From contig JACCIC010000015.1 in assembly GCA_018907035.1 (NCBI GenBank), forward strand, positions 1,032,501-1,096,500: a stretch of 64,000 nt of DNA, written 5' to 3'. Each line of letters starts with the position of its first letter. Positions within the stretch are counted from its first letter, which is position 1. The translations under genes were made by a program, and so were the position numbers. The notes beneath the pieces were generated by a model. The model searched no databases. It worked only from the letters and a program-made list of their open reading frames with translations, and was not told where the DNA came from. This DNA comes from Sycobia sp. Sy_11 (lineage: Eukaryota; Arthropoda; Insecta; Hymenoptera; Epichrysomallidae). This document shows, piece after piece, positions 1 through 12,517 of this stretch.

Positions 1-185
1 AAAATAGTTAGATAGCTCCACATATTTAAGATTTATATTTTCTATATTTAATGAATGTCAAAATACAAGTTTTTATTCTTCTTACTAAATTAACATTAAT
101 TTAATTATGTTTCAACAAGTGTATAGCAAGTTTTTAATCAATTATAAACTTATTCTATTTTGATAATACAGTAATAAATATATAC

Positions 186-1602
186 CCATGTCCCATATAT
201 GGTGCAGGACCCATAAGATGCATAGATGGAGGGAATGGACTTAAGCCCATTCCTGGCATTCTATGTGACATAATATTGGAGCCTCCAATCGCTCCTGGAG
301 CTGAACCTAATAGACCTTCTGGTTTAGTTTTCTTTGGTGCTGGTTCATCCTCGCCTGAGCTTGGTGAACCAGGCCGACCTCCATTTCTTTGTCTCTCATG
401 TTCTTTTAAATCTTCAGGTGGAATTCCTTCCATACCATAAATTTCTATTTCTATATTGCTACGGTTTGGAAGTGAATTTGGAACTTTGTCTATAGTTTCT
501 TTGTGTACCTAAATAAAAAATATTTTATATTTCACTAAAATTACATTATTTAATTTTAATTCATTGTTAATTTTGCCAACTTACTTGCATACAATGTATA
601 CTCAGACCTGGACCAGTATATAATTTTTTATGACAGATATGACATTTAAAATGTTTGGCCTTCTGATGTTGAATTAAAATTTTTTCATCATCAAATTCTC
701 TATTACAATACCTATATTTTACATAGTTAAGGAAATCTTTGAGTGTTTATATATTTAATCAACAAAATAAATTATAAAATAATCAAAATAATATAACAGA
801 CTAAAATTCTCAACCGATTTGATTTATAAAAACATTTTTATGTAATAGAGTATTACGATATTCTCAATTCTGCATATCATTTTAAAGTATTATAAAACTC
901 TACCACTTATTTTTTAAGGCATTCATAAATATAAATTATTTGTTTATCTAACTGTATAATGAATGTAAAAATAAATAAATTTTAAATAATTAAATAATAA
1001 AATATAATATGTCAATATAAAATAACTCAATTTAAGTCATATTTTGATTTACTTTCTTGTACACAAAAATCTAAAAATAAAAATAAATATATTGCATCCA
1101 TTTTCTGCTCTTATATAGGGTGGTGCTTGAGAATAGAACAGAAAGTGAAAATCGATTTTTCAGTTATCTCTTCATGCTCGCAGTTACTCGTGAACATAGA
1201 CGAACGCGTTTACGCCTTTCTTTAGAAATCCGAAAAAGGTGCGTTGTATTGATGCATATCAAAACAACTCTTTTGTTGCCAAACAATAATCTAATTAAAT
1301 GAAAATAAATATATAAAGTATAATTTATAATATATCATAGCGCCTCCCTAAGCCAAGCAACGATGGACATATGTAAAAATGTCTGCATCGCATCATAGCA
1401 TGCCTCAAATAGGCGCGAGCGCGCGCGCGCAAATTCCTATGCACGCATACGTATTAAATGCAACGTGAATAAGATATAGCGTTAAATAAAATGTTCTAAC
1501 GCAAGCAAGCGTACGACTTAAAACTTAAACTTCGTTAAAATGATTTTTTGACAAAGGATACCAGCACCAAGGTCTCGATTGCTTCTTCTTCTTTCGTCCC
1601 AT
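186..1602 (-). CDS. ZNF207: ZNF207/BuGZ-type C2H2 zinc-finger protein, 5' part (partial)
   Basis: Three minus-strand exons join in frame: 1562-1602 (start codon 1600-1602), 585-711 and 186-508. The gene runs off the left edge. The start reads MGRKKKKQ followed by a CxxC zinc finger (CWYC at residues 13-16) and a second finger ([15 protein letters not shown], then HxxxxH). This is the near-invariant N-terminus of ZNF207/BuGZ. Next come [11 protein letters not shown], an acidic [11 protein letters not shown] segment and a Met/Pro-rich stretch (residues about 130-163), as in the family. Known family role: BuGZ binds spindle microtubules and Bub3 through a GLEBS motif and supports kinetochore attachment; the GLEBS motif would lie outside the window. 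Exon 1 ends inside the first finger with TG and is completed by G in exon 2, a strong check on the junction. The donors read GTATCC, GTAAGT and GTATAT. Its start faces SERAC1 across 1.2 kb. Confidence 0.9.
712..1561 (-). other. Intron 1 of the ZNF207-like gene
   Basis: AT-rich intron of 850 bases between the exons encoding the two halves of the first zinc finger. It contains a short (GC)n patch near 1414-1431. The open frame at 1120-1302 on plus shows no family resemblance and is taken as chance. Confidence 0.8.
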
Positions 1603-2804
1603 CTTGAACTATCTACTGTAAACGAAACAACCTTGTACGTAGATTTCTGTGTCCCCTTTCTAATAAACTTCTAAATATGGGTAGAGGGTAAATCTACTTT
1701 AATTATTTCAATAATTACACTATAATACTATCACAGCCTTTTAAGGAAACCGTTACACTTCTCGGGCAGCCACACACACGAATCTCACGGGTCAAATGTC
1801 CAACTCGAAATGTACAACTTACTGAACTATACGAGACTACCACGTCCGCCACGGTTGGGCAAGATAACTTCGCTATAAAGTCATCATTTATACGCGTTTT
1901 ACTGTGCGCGTCACAGTTGACTTTTGACTTTGAGTTATAAAGATAAACGTCACAGGAGAAAGAGCGAATCTTAACCGCCGTTGCTCGTTATAATTATTTT
2001 TCCGACAATAGATATTGAATAGAAAGAGCGCGACGTCGCGACCATAGCGCGACCGCGATGATGAAGAATAATGTCGGCCTGACAGTTTCCGGCCGTGACT
2101 GTTATGTGAACTGCGCAAGCGCAGTACAAACTGCGCTGTTCTGATTGCGCAATTCAGGAAATACCAAAGCAGACGATTTTATACAAATATGGCGACGAGA
2201 AAAGAGAACGCGGGAGTTTAAAAATCTTAGATTTTATGTGTATTCTGATTTTCTTGTAAAATTGAATAATTTTCTCTTTATATTATTAATTTAAATTGGT
2301 TTAGGTTTCCTTTAAGCCATTTAATTAAAATATTATTTAAATTTTAGTATTACTTTAAAGACCGAATATAGTAAATATATATTATTATTGTTAGTTAAAA
2401 CAGAAAGATAGATTTCTAATACATTCCAATATATATTTAACTGATTTTATCACAGATGTTTCATCATTTCTGATGGTGAAATGATGATATAGATTTGGTA
2501 CAGGATTTTGTAAGTTTTAGTTGGCTTTAGTACACAACCAGCATAAGTAACCATTCAATTACCATAAGCCATTATCACGTAGTCAGTTCTGAGTATATGT
2601 ACTCTAAAGTGGAACAAAAAGATTTTGACTTTCGTAAATATGTCAATATTATTCAAAATTTCACAATACAATTCTATTGCTAATTATGTATTTTTGGCTT
2701 TTGAAATATATGACGTAAATGCACAGATAATGCATACATAATGAAGAAGTTAAATAATTATATCACACTAAATGTAGTCCAAAACAATACAAAACTTTAT
2801 TAAA
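1603..2804. promoter_or_regulatory. Bidirectional promoter region between ZNF207-like gene and SERAC1
   Basis: The two start codons point away from each other and are 1.2 kb apart. The segment from about 1860 to 2215 is more GC- and CpG-rich than its surroundings, which fits a shared housekeeping promoter. No TATA box was convincingly placed. Transcription starts and any 5' UTR intron of SERAC1 cannot be fixed from sequence alone. Confidence 0.5.
2112..2123. promoter_or_regulatory. NRF-1/Ewg-like palindromic site
   Basis: The sequence TGCGCAAGCGCA is one base away from the NRF-1 consensus YGCGCAYGCGCR. More TGCGC half-sites follow at about 2131 and 2146. NRF-1 (Ewg in flies) controls nuclear genes for mitochondrial functions, which would suit SERAC1. 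Binding is inferred. Confidence 0.4.
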
Positions 2805-5800
2805 ATGATCCATTGGAATTATAAAAAAGCTGCTTATTATTTAAAATCTTCAGGAGTATGCGTTGTTATTTTCAGGTAAATTTTTGATTATTAAGCAAAT
2901 TTTATTAATATGTTTTATAGGTTAAATCTCTATTAATATTTATAAATGCTTCAAAATGTTAATGTTTATATTAATCAATAATTTTGTATTTACAGTGGTT
3001 GTTGGCTTTTGTATCAAATAAAACGTACTTCAAAATTATTTAATTCTATTATACCAACTAAAGTACTTGAATTAGAACATATGCAGGCTCAATACATTTA
3101 TATAGATGATCCTCGTTTTAAAGGTAAATTGCAGTCATATACATCTTATTCAGCTCAAGTTTAGTATTTCATATATTTCATCTATTTTAGACATTTTTAT
3201 GTTTCAACATTCAGAAGATTTACAATTATTTGTTGAAGAGAAACCAAATAATTTATCTCTTGCCATTACCAATTGGTGGAAATCCTTAAATCGCAATTTA
3301 GCTTTTCGTCTATTTGAATTAGCTCGTTCTGGAGATAAATTGGAAAGGAAAAAAGCAATTAACTCTCTTAGTTCCTTGAAACATTTAAAAGGTATTTTGA
3401 CCTTGAAAATAATAACTTTTTGTGTTGAATTCCAACAATGAGAATATAAGTTGCAAAGGATCTAGCATGTATATGAATTAAATATTAATATATTTATAGA
3501 TTGGCATTATCAGCACATTGCTCAAATGCTGGATGCAAAAACAGCAGTTGCTTTATCAAGATGTCCTAAAACAGATTTACGTTTTTTTTTAAAGCCTCCA
3601 TATTTTTATGTTGAACATACACTTTATGTAAGTTATTATAACAATATTTATTAAATATTTTATTTAAAATGAACTATTCTTATTGATTTAACAGGATGTA
3701 GTTGAGAAACTTTATGATCTTTTAATGAAACTTAATGGACTCTGCGGTGGATGTCATCCATGTTTATCACAATTTCTTGTTAAAAAATTTCAAGCTTATT
3801 ATCGTGTAATTAACTTTATATATAATAAATTCTATTTAGAATAAAAAGTATTAAATGATAAATATAATTTTTACAGGATTCTTCATTTTTTGAACATGAC
3901 CTAACTCATGTTGGACTTTCTTTATCTCCATCAATTACTTGGGATCAAGATTTTCTTCTAAATTGTATTCAAGCCATTCTTCATCATTCTTCTTTAGAGG
4001 AACATAGTAAAGGTATCAATTCATATACTAAAAGAATCTTATATACATTTAAAAAAAAAACAATCAAATTGTTTTCTAGTTAAGTTGAAGTTGTTTTAAC
4101 TATATATGAATATCACAGTCATTTTGGTAAATTTTTAAAAATGATATACAATCATGTCATAGAGTTCTTTAAGAACTTTTCTTGAGAGGAAGTGAAGTAT
4201 ACTCAGAACATCAAACAGTGATATGGATCTCTTAATTTTAATTATTTAAAAAATTTTTGATAATGAGTTTTTATTGTAGTTTTTAATTCATTTTAAAAAA
4301 AAAATTTTATGAATACTTTAAATTTAATTTTATAAAAAAAATTTTTAAGAAATTTATCGCAGTGATTGTGAGACAAAAAAAACTGATATAATAGTCAACA
4401 ATAATTAATGTTATTTCATTTATTAATAATAGATGTAGCTAATGCAGGAGGTCTGCTGACTTTAATGAATGTGTACAAACTTGTTCAAGATAATGTCAAT
4501 ATATGTTCACTTATAGCACAGATTTTATCAAATCTTTCATTATATCCAGAATATTTGGAGGATATTTTCAAATCAGGTAATATAACTTTTCAATTAATTT
4601 ATTTAATAAAATATTTAAAAATAATTTATTTAAATGTATTTTACTTTATGAAGGCTGGATTGGAATTTTGGCTGCATGGTCAAGACATTCAGACATTCGT
4701 CTTGCAGCTCCAGCTAGTCGAGCTCTTGCAAATCTAGATTCTGATGATACTGAATATGAAAAATATCCCCAAAGAATTTATCCTCTTTATCCATTACATC
4801 GAGTTCCTTTTAAAAATAAGCTAGATGTTATATTTATACATGGTTTGCTTGGTGGTGTATTTGTAACATGGCGGCAACGTGATATTGATACTTCTGTGCC
4901 TGTACCTGGTATACTTAGATTGATAAATATTTCTAATAAATATAAAAAATATAAATGCTCTATCTTATTATCTTATTTTCTATCTCTATCTTATTTAAAA
5001 ATCAATTTATTTTTAGATTCTAATAAAAAAAGAAATGATGTTCATTTATCAACACTAATTGATGATCATCCATCAGAATTTTTAAAAGATTTAGCAAAAG
5101 ACTTAGAACTTCGTGAATGGCAAAAAATTGGTCATGATTTTGAAGTTATATTACATGATTGCCCTGTAAATATCGATTATAAATCTTCTGGTCCATTTTC
5201 TTGCCATGGGTGAGTAGTAAAGATATGATATCTTTAAACATCTAGTATATATATTATACTATTTTTATTATTATTTACTAATTATTATTTACTTTTTTTA
5301 TTATATTTACTATTGATTTCATACTATGATAAGATTTGGAAAGTATATATATATTTTAATAATTAACAAAAATATGTGAGCAGAATTTATTTTTTTAATC
5401 TTCAAAAATATATTATAAATTTGAAAATACTATACTGTAAACAGTGAATTACAGTTAGCATATAAATACAAAGTAGATTAATAATTTTGTTGTAATAGCA
5501 CTGACCAATGTATGCAACAAAGTGAGAAGGATTTGAAATTACGAACGCAGTGTTGGCCAAAAGATTGGCTGCCTGAAGATGTGCCAAATTTACGTATAAT
5601 TGGAGTTAATTACAACACAAATCTATCTATGTGGACTCCTTTATGCCCAATTGAAGGCGTTAGGTAATAAATAGAGCTTATTTTTGCATGATAATATTTA
5701 TTAGTTGTACCAAAAACTAAAATTCAAATTTTTATTCTACAGAAGCACAATAAAAGAACGAAGTAGAGAATTTACAAGAAAACTCGTGATAGCTGGAGTA

Positions 5801-6646
5801 GGTAAACGACCGATTATTTGGGCATGCCATTCTATGGGTGGACTGCTTTTAAAAAAAATGCTTGTGGAAGGTACTGATTTCACTTTAGAAACCATGTAAA
5901 AGCTTTATCTTGTTTTTTATGCATTGAAGCTTAAAATTCACATTTCATAGAATGGAGAAATGGAGATAAAAACAGACTTCTTCGTAACACGAAAGGTATC
6001 GTATTTTTCAGTACACCACATCGAGGTTCACATGTTGCAGCTTTGAAGCAAACTACACAAATGCTAGTTTGGCCTTCCATAGAAGTTCAAGAGCTTCGCG
6101 AACGTAAATATTTAAATATAAGTTTGTATGGACACAAAGATATTAGAAATAATTTACGAGTTATATATTTTATAGAATCGCCACAATTATTACAACTACA
6201 TGAGGATTTTTTAAAAATGATAAAAGAATATGAGATTGAAATAATTAGTTTTGGTGAAACAAAACCAACTCGTGTTACGGCCTTAAAAGTCCCATTTATA
6301 TTTGTAAATCCTAATTCTGCAGGTAAATTGACTAATTATTTCCAATAATTTTTTAATATTTCACTATTTAATTTTTTAATAATTTTTAGATCCCGGTGTA
6401 GGTGAATTTTTCGAAATCCCACAAGATCATTTATCTATTTGTAAACCTGCTAATAGGTAATAATTTATATTCATTTATGTTATTGTTGTTTATTTACATT
6501 ATTGTCTCAAAATTATATTTACTTTTAGGCAGTCTTTTCTTTACCAAAAGGTTCTATCTTTGATCAAACGGCATATTCAAACTGATGATAAAATAATGGG
6601 CTTCGACAAAATCAGATCATCTCTTACACAGATCTTTTATAGATAA
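2805..6646 (+). CDS. SERAC1: Protein SERAC1 (serine active site-containing protein 1), complete
   Basis: Fifteen exons join in one frame of 714 codons: 2805-2875, 2996-3123, 3191-3391, 3500-3627, 3695-3805, 3877-4012, 4433-4576, 4654-4908, 5017-5209, 5499-5663, 5743-5870, 5951-6103, 6176-6322, 6390-6456, 6529-6646 (TAA 6644-6646). All junctions are GT-AG and phases agree. An N-terminal hydrophobic segment (residues about 17-32) is followed by an alpha-helical, armadillo-like middle (about 200-335) and an alpha/beta-hydrolase domain: IFIHGLLGG (366-374), the serine-elbow variant ACHSMGG with Ser541, and STPHRGS (574-580). The family acts at mitochondria-ER contacts in phosphatidylglycerol remodelling and cholesterol handling; human loss causes MEGDEL syndrome. 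The protein is some 60 residues longer than human SERAC1 (about 654). Catalytic activity is inferred from the motif. The gene is compact, with most introns of 66-120 bp. Confidence 0.95.
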
Positions 6647-6951
6647 TATTAAGTTGTATAATACCTGTAAATATTAATTAACTTTTTAAAAGCTTCAAGG
6701 GGCCAAATAAATACAACTCTTTTTGTAATAAAAATTATTTAATGATGTAAGAAAACCATTATTGCTTCAATCGAGCTAAAAACATTTATGATTCTCAAGT
6801 TATGTACAAAATGTTTAAAAACATCACAGTAAATAAAAAGAATGAGTGGTCGCAGAATTTTTAGCTTTAAAATAAATTTCTTATAACATTAATCTCGAGT
6901 AAGTCAGTGAAAAAGTACACTTTATACAAGTAGGAAATTTTATGATTAAAA
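6647..6951. other. Tail-to-tail intergenic / overlapping 3' UTR interval
   Basis: Only 305 bp separate the stop of SERAC1 from that of the minus-strand mucin-like gene. A plus-strand AATAAA at 6706-6711 is a plausible SERAC1 polyadenylation signal. I see no canonical AATAAA on minus here, so the 3' UTR of the minus-strand gene may extend into SERAC1 or use a variant hexamer. Confidence 0.55.
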
Positions 6952-7098
6952 TTAAAAGTTTATGTCGTAATCGGGATGATGGCGTGAGAAATTCGAACCA
7001 CTAGCCTGCGTCGGGGGATAATAATATCCATTCCATTCTGATTTCCAACTGTCGTACATATTATATTTCCTTTCGTACGGGAATCCGTCGACCAAAAT
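6952..7098 (-). CDS. Mucin-like gene, coding exon 14: end of cytoplasmic tail and stop
   Basis: Encodes the last 48 residues (1121-1168), rich in Tyr and Trp ([17 protein letters not shown] at the C-terminus), with TAA at 6952-6954. It follows ATTCCAG in phase 0. The density of tyrosines and the PPT and SRHHPDY contexts suggest adaptor or kinase contacts, which is inference only. Confidence 0.8.
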   Translation of the reverse strand: MLVDGFPYERKYNMYDSWKSEWNGYYYPPTQASGSNFSRHHPDYDINF

Positions 7099-7584
7099 CT
7101 GGAATCGAAATTTTATAATTAATCAAACATGAAATATTTTCTACCGCACTGGATAGCTCTAAAATCGATTAATCTATCCTTATTAAATATAGCTAATCGT
7201 TCAGCAGAAGAGAATAATGTTTGGCTGTCAGCTAATATACTGATATTAGCCCTCAGAATTAAATAATTATAAAAAAAGGCAATGTTATTTTATTATGACG
7301 AATAAATAATAAATAATCACGAATCTCGCTGGCCATTAATGAATTAAATCTAGCAGTAACACGTCGCACGCATGTTACCTTGTGGGAGGTCGACTCGAAG
7401 GGTTTGTCATGCCATCCTGGATCGTTCCACATGGTATGGCTGTCGCTCTTTTGATACTCGCTGGCCGGTCTGCTCGGGGGCGCAGAGTGGCTCATTGTGT
7501 TCTTCGACACTTCCTCCTCGTACATGGCGCTAATGGAGGGCTTCAGCTTCGAGACCTGCTGTCGATTCACCAACTGAAAGGCGC

Positions 7585-7619
<35 letters not shown>

Positions 7620-9345
7620 TCACCAGATAGGATCAAAGGAAAGGCAACGCGAGAGTCATGCGGCATTCTTGAAATATGAACGAGGGATCGTGTAAATCCA
7701 ATAATGAATGTGTGGTATGCTTTCGTATAGATGTGACAGTCAAATGCAGCGTGTTAAAATTTATTTTCACATAATATATACACTGATGTTTATTTAAAAA
7801 CAAAAGGTTGAGGTATTTCTTAATCGTGTATGTATTTGCTATTGGCATTATAAATGCAACAGCATTTTTTTTTTTTATAAATAAGGCCACAGATATAAAT
7901 CTATTTAATTATATTCAATAACTTTCATAAATTGAAGCGTTCATTTTATAGACAATCAAAGCCGGATTTACGCAAGTATTTCTGTTGCACGAAGTTAGAG
8001 GGCTTCCCACATATCTACACACATTTAATAATCTGTTTAATTCAATTTTATTTTTAATTGAATATTATCGATAGTCTACACATACAATAAACTTCGAAAG
8101 TCTCCTATATTATTTATAATGTGAAACATGTTATTATTATACTTTTCTCAAAGCTCTCAAACATTATTTATATAAAAGGATAACAGCTGGACTCTTGGGA
8201 AAAGCTTAGCAAGTTTTACTACAACGTCTGAGAATATTTAAATAAACACGTAATATTTTAAGGATTTTAAAACAACGTTAAGCAAGATCCATAATGTGTT
8301 TAAAGTTGTCAAAATTATAGAACATTAATGTTTCTATACTTTTGTGGAATTTTTTATTATAGGTATATAACTAACATATTGGACGCTCATGGATATACCG
8401 CGATACTTTATACTGAAAGTTATTACCATTCTATGACTTATAATGCTAAACGTTATATAACGAAAAGTCCCCAATATTGCACCGTTTTACCGGTGTATAA
8501 TTTTGTCATAAGCTACATATACTTTATTTACATATTTTAAATACATATTTATTTTAATTACATATAATAAGAATAGGTGATATAATATTTTAATAAAATC
8601 AAATTCCCTTATTTCGTTCAATTCCATTACGTGGTGAACCCATAAATATTCATATAGTTGCTGACTGGCCCCTACCAACGTAAATCCAGCCCTAACTGCG
8701 TACAATAATTTATTTTCTACTAAATATAAATGTATACTTTTAAAGATGGAAAATTGATTATTATATATAAAATAATTTGAAGTCGACCGTGTGTACTTGG
8801 TAGTTTAATAAGGTCTATGATAATGATAATATATAAATACTGGATTGGCAATTATTAAAAGTCGATCGAATTTTACTTACGACAGAGACACCGAACACTA
8901 TGATGAATAGAAGACCCCCGACTCCTATGACTATAACTGCGATCGACCACTGTGGGATAAGTCTATTCTCATCCTCGAGCATCTTTGGGGCGGCAACTCT
9001 TGGTATCACTGAAATCAAATTTTTAATTTTTGTCACAATAATCTAATATATTTATATAGCGTGCTGAAAATTTTAACCTACCGACAAAATCAGTCGATTT
9101 TGGATCGATCGTAAATTTCCCGAGCTTCATCGGCCCCTTCGGCCTGGCCTCCATAGGATTGTCGAAGTTGAAAGTTCTCAGCGAATCGTGGAAAATCACT
9201 TTCAATTGCTGAGTATTTATCTTCTCTTTGAGATCCGCCAGCTCGACGAAATAGTCAACGAGTACACTACCTTGGCTTGAGGGGAAGAAAAGAAAACGCG
9301 GGTATTATATTCAAATAATAACTTGATACAATATTGTATAATGCA

Positions 9346-9376
<31 letters not shown>

Positions 9377-9936
9377 ATATGACTAATAATAACTCCGTAC
9401 CTAAAGGAATCTATGCGAACGCTGCGGAACCACTTCCTCAAAACTGGAGATTTAGCGAAGACCAAGTTCATCTATAACAAGAAGCATTTTAGCCAACGTT
9501 GTATATTATTCATGATGAATAATTCACACATGGGATCTGGATAATATAGGGCCTGTCGGGGTTATTAAAAAAAAAAAAAATAATAATAATAAAACTCATG
9601 TTTTTTTTTTTTAATGATGCAAACGTGCGCACTTTTGAGCGTTTGTGGGTTAATAAGTTCGCGCGCTAATGAAGTGGCTGTTCAAATTGTAGTGCAAACA
9701 GAAATATGAGGTTGTACGTGCCTCCCTTTACCGCAATGCTAAAAGGGTTGCTTATATATATATATATAAGTAACCTGTACTTATATAACAATCAAAATTG
9801 AATAGGAATAATTAGTTACAGTTATATATTTGTACTAAGTTTTCATTAAATTCTCTTTTACATACTGCTAATATAAAATGCGACATGAAATACAATATAA
9901 AATGATTATTTTATAAACATTCTTTATGATAAAAAA

Positions 9937-9983
<47 letters not shown>

Positions 9984-11305
9984 TTTCAATTAATAATTTA
10001 TGATATAATTATACGAATAAGAAAAGTTTATTTTATTTTTTCGTACGGTAACATATATATATTTATTATATTCTTCGAGAAAGTTTCGGCAATGTTCTCG
10101 TCGTTCGATCATATATATTACTATATATCAAGCCATAAATATTTCAATAAATCCGAATTAAAACGAGGAATTTCGCTTTTCTTCTGCTTGAAATTCATTT
10201 ACTAACGAAAAAATTCTTAACGAAGAATACAAATAATTTTTTAAAGACGTATTAAGTTAAAAAATATGCTTGTCTATAGTATATAAATTATTTGACGTCG
10301 AAATAATAGAATACATCGAACCATATTTATATAAATATATTTTTACAAAAGGTTTCAATATTCACATTATCATACGAGAGAATACTGCGGGCAAGAAAAA
10401 TATTCTTTTACATTATTTTCCAATAGTAAAATAAACATCTATAGTCTCATAATGAACGGTCCCGTCGATTTTCCAATATATAAACTTGCTCGCGATTGAA
10501 ACTAATTGCACAATACATATATAAAGTATTAGACTTTCGAATGCCATTAAGAAATAGTAGAGTATAAACTTTTAAGAAGAAGATAAATATTTTCTCAATT
10601 GCAACAATATATGCTTCGAATCGAAGTAAAAAGCATTCCTAATAAAGGATCATTTCAGCATCTAAACTGTTTAGAAAAATAAAGTTTCTTAAACGTAATT
10701 CGATAGTTCGAATTATAATTTTATTATAGTTGTATAATAAAAAAAAAATATATATATAGTCAGTAAATGACTCGATATAAAAGAAATTTACTATATACTT
10801 GAGATTAAATTTAACGGAGAGCTTGACATTTGTCGCAAAAATCTGCTCTTTGCTCTTTCTCCCGCTCTCTGCGTCTAGGGGCCCTTCGAGCGCATTTATA
10901 TTTATATATAATCGATAAAGATACAGAGACATATGTACATAGAGCGCATAAAAACAAAGGAATCAATCTCACCTCCCTCTCGATCTCCTCCGCGAGATCC
11001 TGCCACTCGTTCGTGTTGCGATCGAGGAGCTCCGGCACCCAGGTCGCGTTCTCGATTATCTTTATCGTGCCGGCGACCTCGCAGTCCTCCTCGCAGATAC
11101 CCGGGGTGGTCGGCCTCAGGGTCGTCGTCGTCGTCGTGGTCGTCGTCGTCGTTGTGCTCGGCTCCTCGCTGGTCGTCGGCACCGCGGATACGTTGGCCGC
11201 GGACACGGTGGCGGTGCGCGCGGCCTCCAGCAGCTTCTCGATCGAGATCTGGGTCGTGGAGGAGGTCGGCCAGCCGGTGAACTCGGTCGTGGCTCTGGTG
11301 GATGG

Positions 11306-11336
<31 letters not shown>

Positions 11337-12073
11337 TACATATGTATAGACGATTGGTATGTTGAAAAGTCGAATTTTTACGCGTTTCACGATTTAAATT
11401 TAATATCAAAATTCTGAATTTTCTGAGTTTGTATATAAGAAAACATGTGTCAGTTTATAATTGAGAATCTCGTTAAATTATTCTGCAAGTCGGCTGAAAA
11501 TGGGTTATTAACGTTGATTCAAATACATTAAAGAATCAATTGATTATTGTGATGCTTCTTAATTCTAAAATTTCACCATTAATGTTTATTAAAATATAAT
11601 TAAATTAATGAACTTCAATTGCATTGAATTAACTTTATTTTAATATAATTTAATTAATGCAAATGAATTTTTTGGTTTAAGTTTATTAAAGTCAAGTCGA
11701 TGAAAAGAGTCGAAGTTAATTGATTTATATATATTTTATTAAATATTAATATAAAATTTTAGAATTCGAGAAGCATCATAAGCAAAATTGAGTTTAACAT
11801 AGAAACTGTGCGTGTATGTGTGTGTGTGCGCGCGCGCGAAATGAATTTCATGCGATGCTCTTGTGTTAGATGTGAATCATAGATCTCTCTATCAGATTCT
11901 ATTATGAAAGCTATATAAGAGGAACTCAACGAAATTCGGATGCCTTCTTGCTCTTCTATTTATTGCTTGAAATAATGTATAAAATTATATTTGCCAACGA
12001 ATGCACGAATCGTTGGAAATGTGGAGAATATTTGAAAGAAAGGCATTTTTTCTGAAAGATCATTAATAAATAA

Positions 12074-12121
<48 letters not shown>

Positions 12122-12462
12122 TTTATTGGGCAATTTTATAACATCAAACAAAATATATATTGCAGAAATTATTTACATAAACTTTTATAGATCTATTTCT
12201 AATGGTAGTAAAGATTGAGCTGATTGTAAAACACAAATCTTGCATTGCGCAATGAACTTGTTTACGTTCGCAATTTATTCACTGTATATATGTACTGAAC
12301 AGTGCTGATTAAAATTAAGCAATTAAATTTGTTGCATCAGAATAATAGTCATGATCTATATACTATTGATCTATGCAGTGGATTTCCGTATTGTGTGCAA
12401 ATTTTTTCTTCTTCATATTATAGTTTGAAAATTATAGTTACTAATGCATTGAAATTTAATAT

Positions 12463-12517
<55 letters not shown>

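Noticed and set aside
8328..8540. Plus-strand 70-codon ORF in intron 12
   Set aside because: Tyr/Ile-rich, no splice or promoter context, no recognised family.
10902..11409. Overlapping long frames on both strands around mucin exon 9
   Set aside because: They are shadows of the GC-rich Thr codon repeats. Only the minus frame with matching exon phases is kept.
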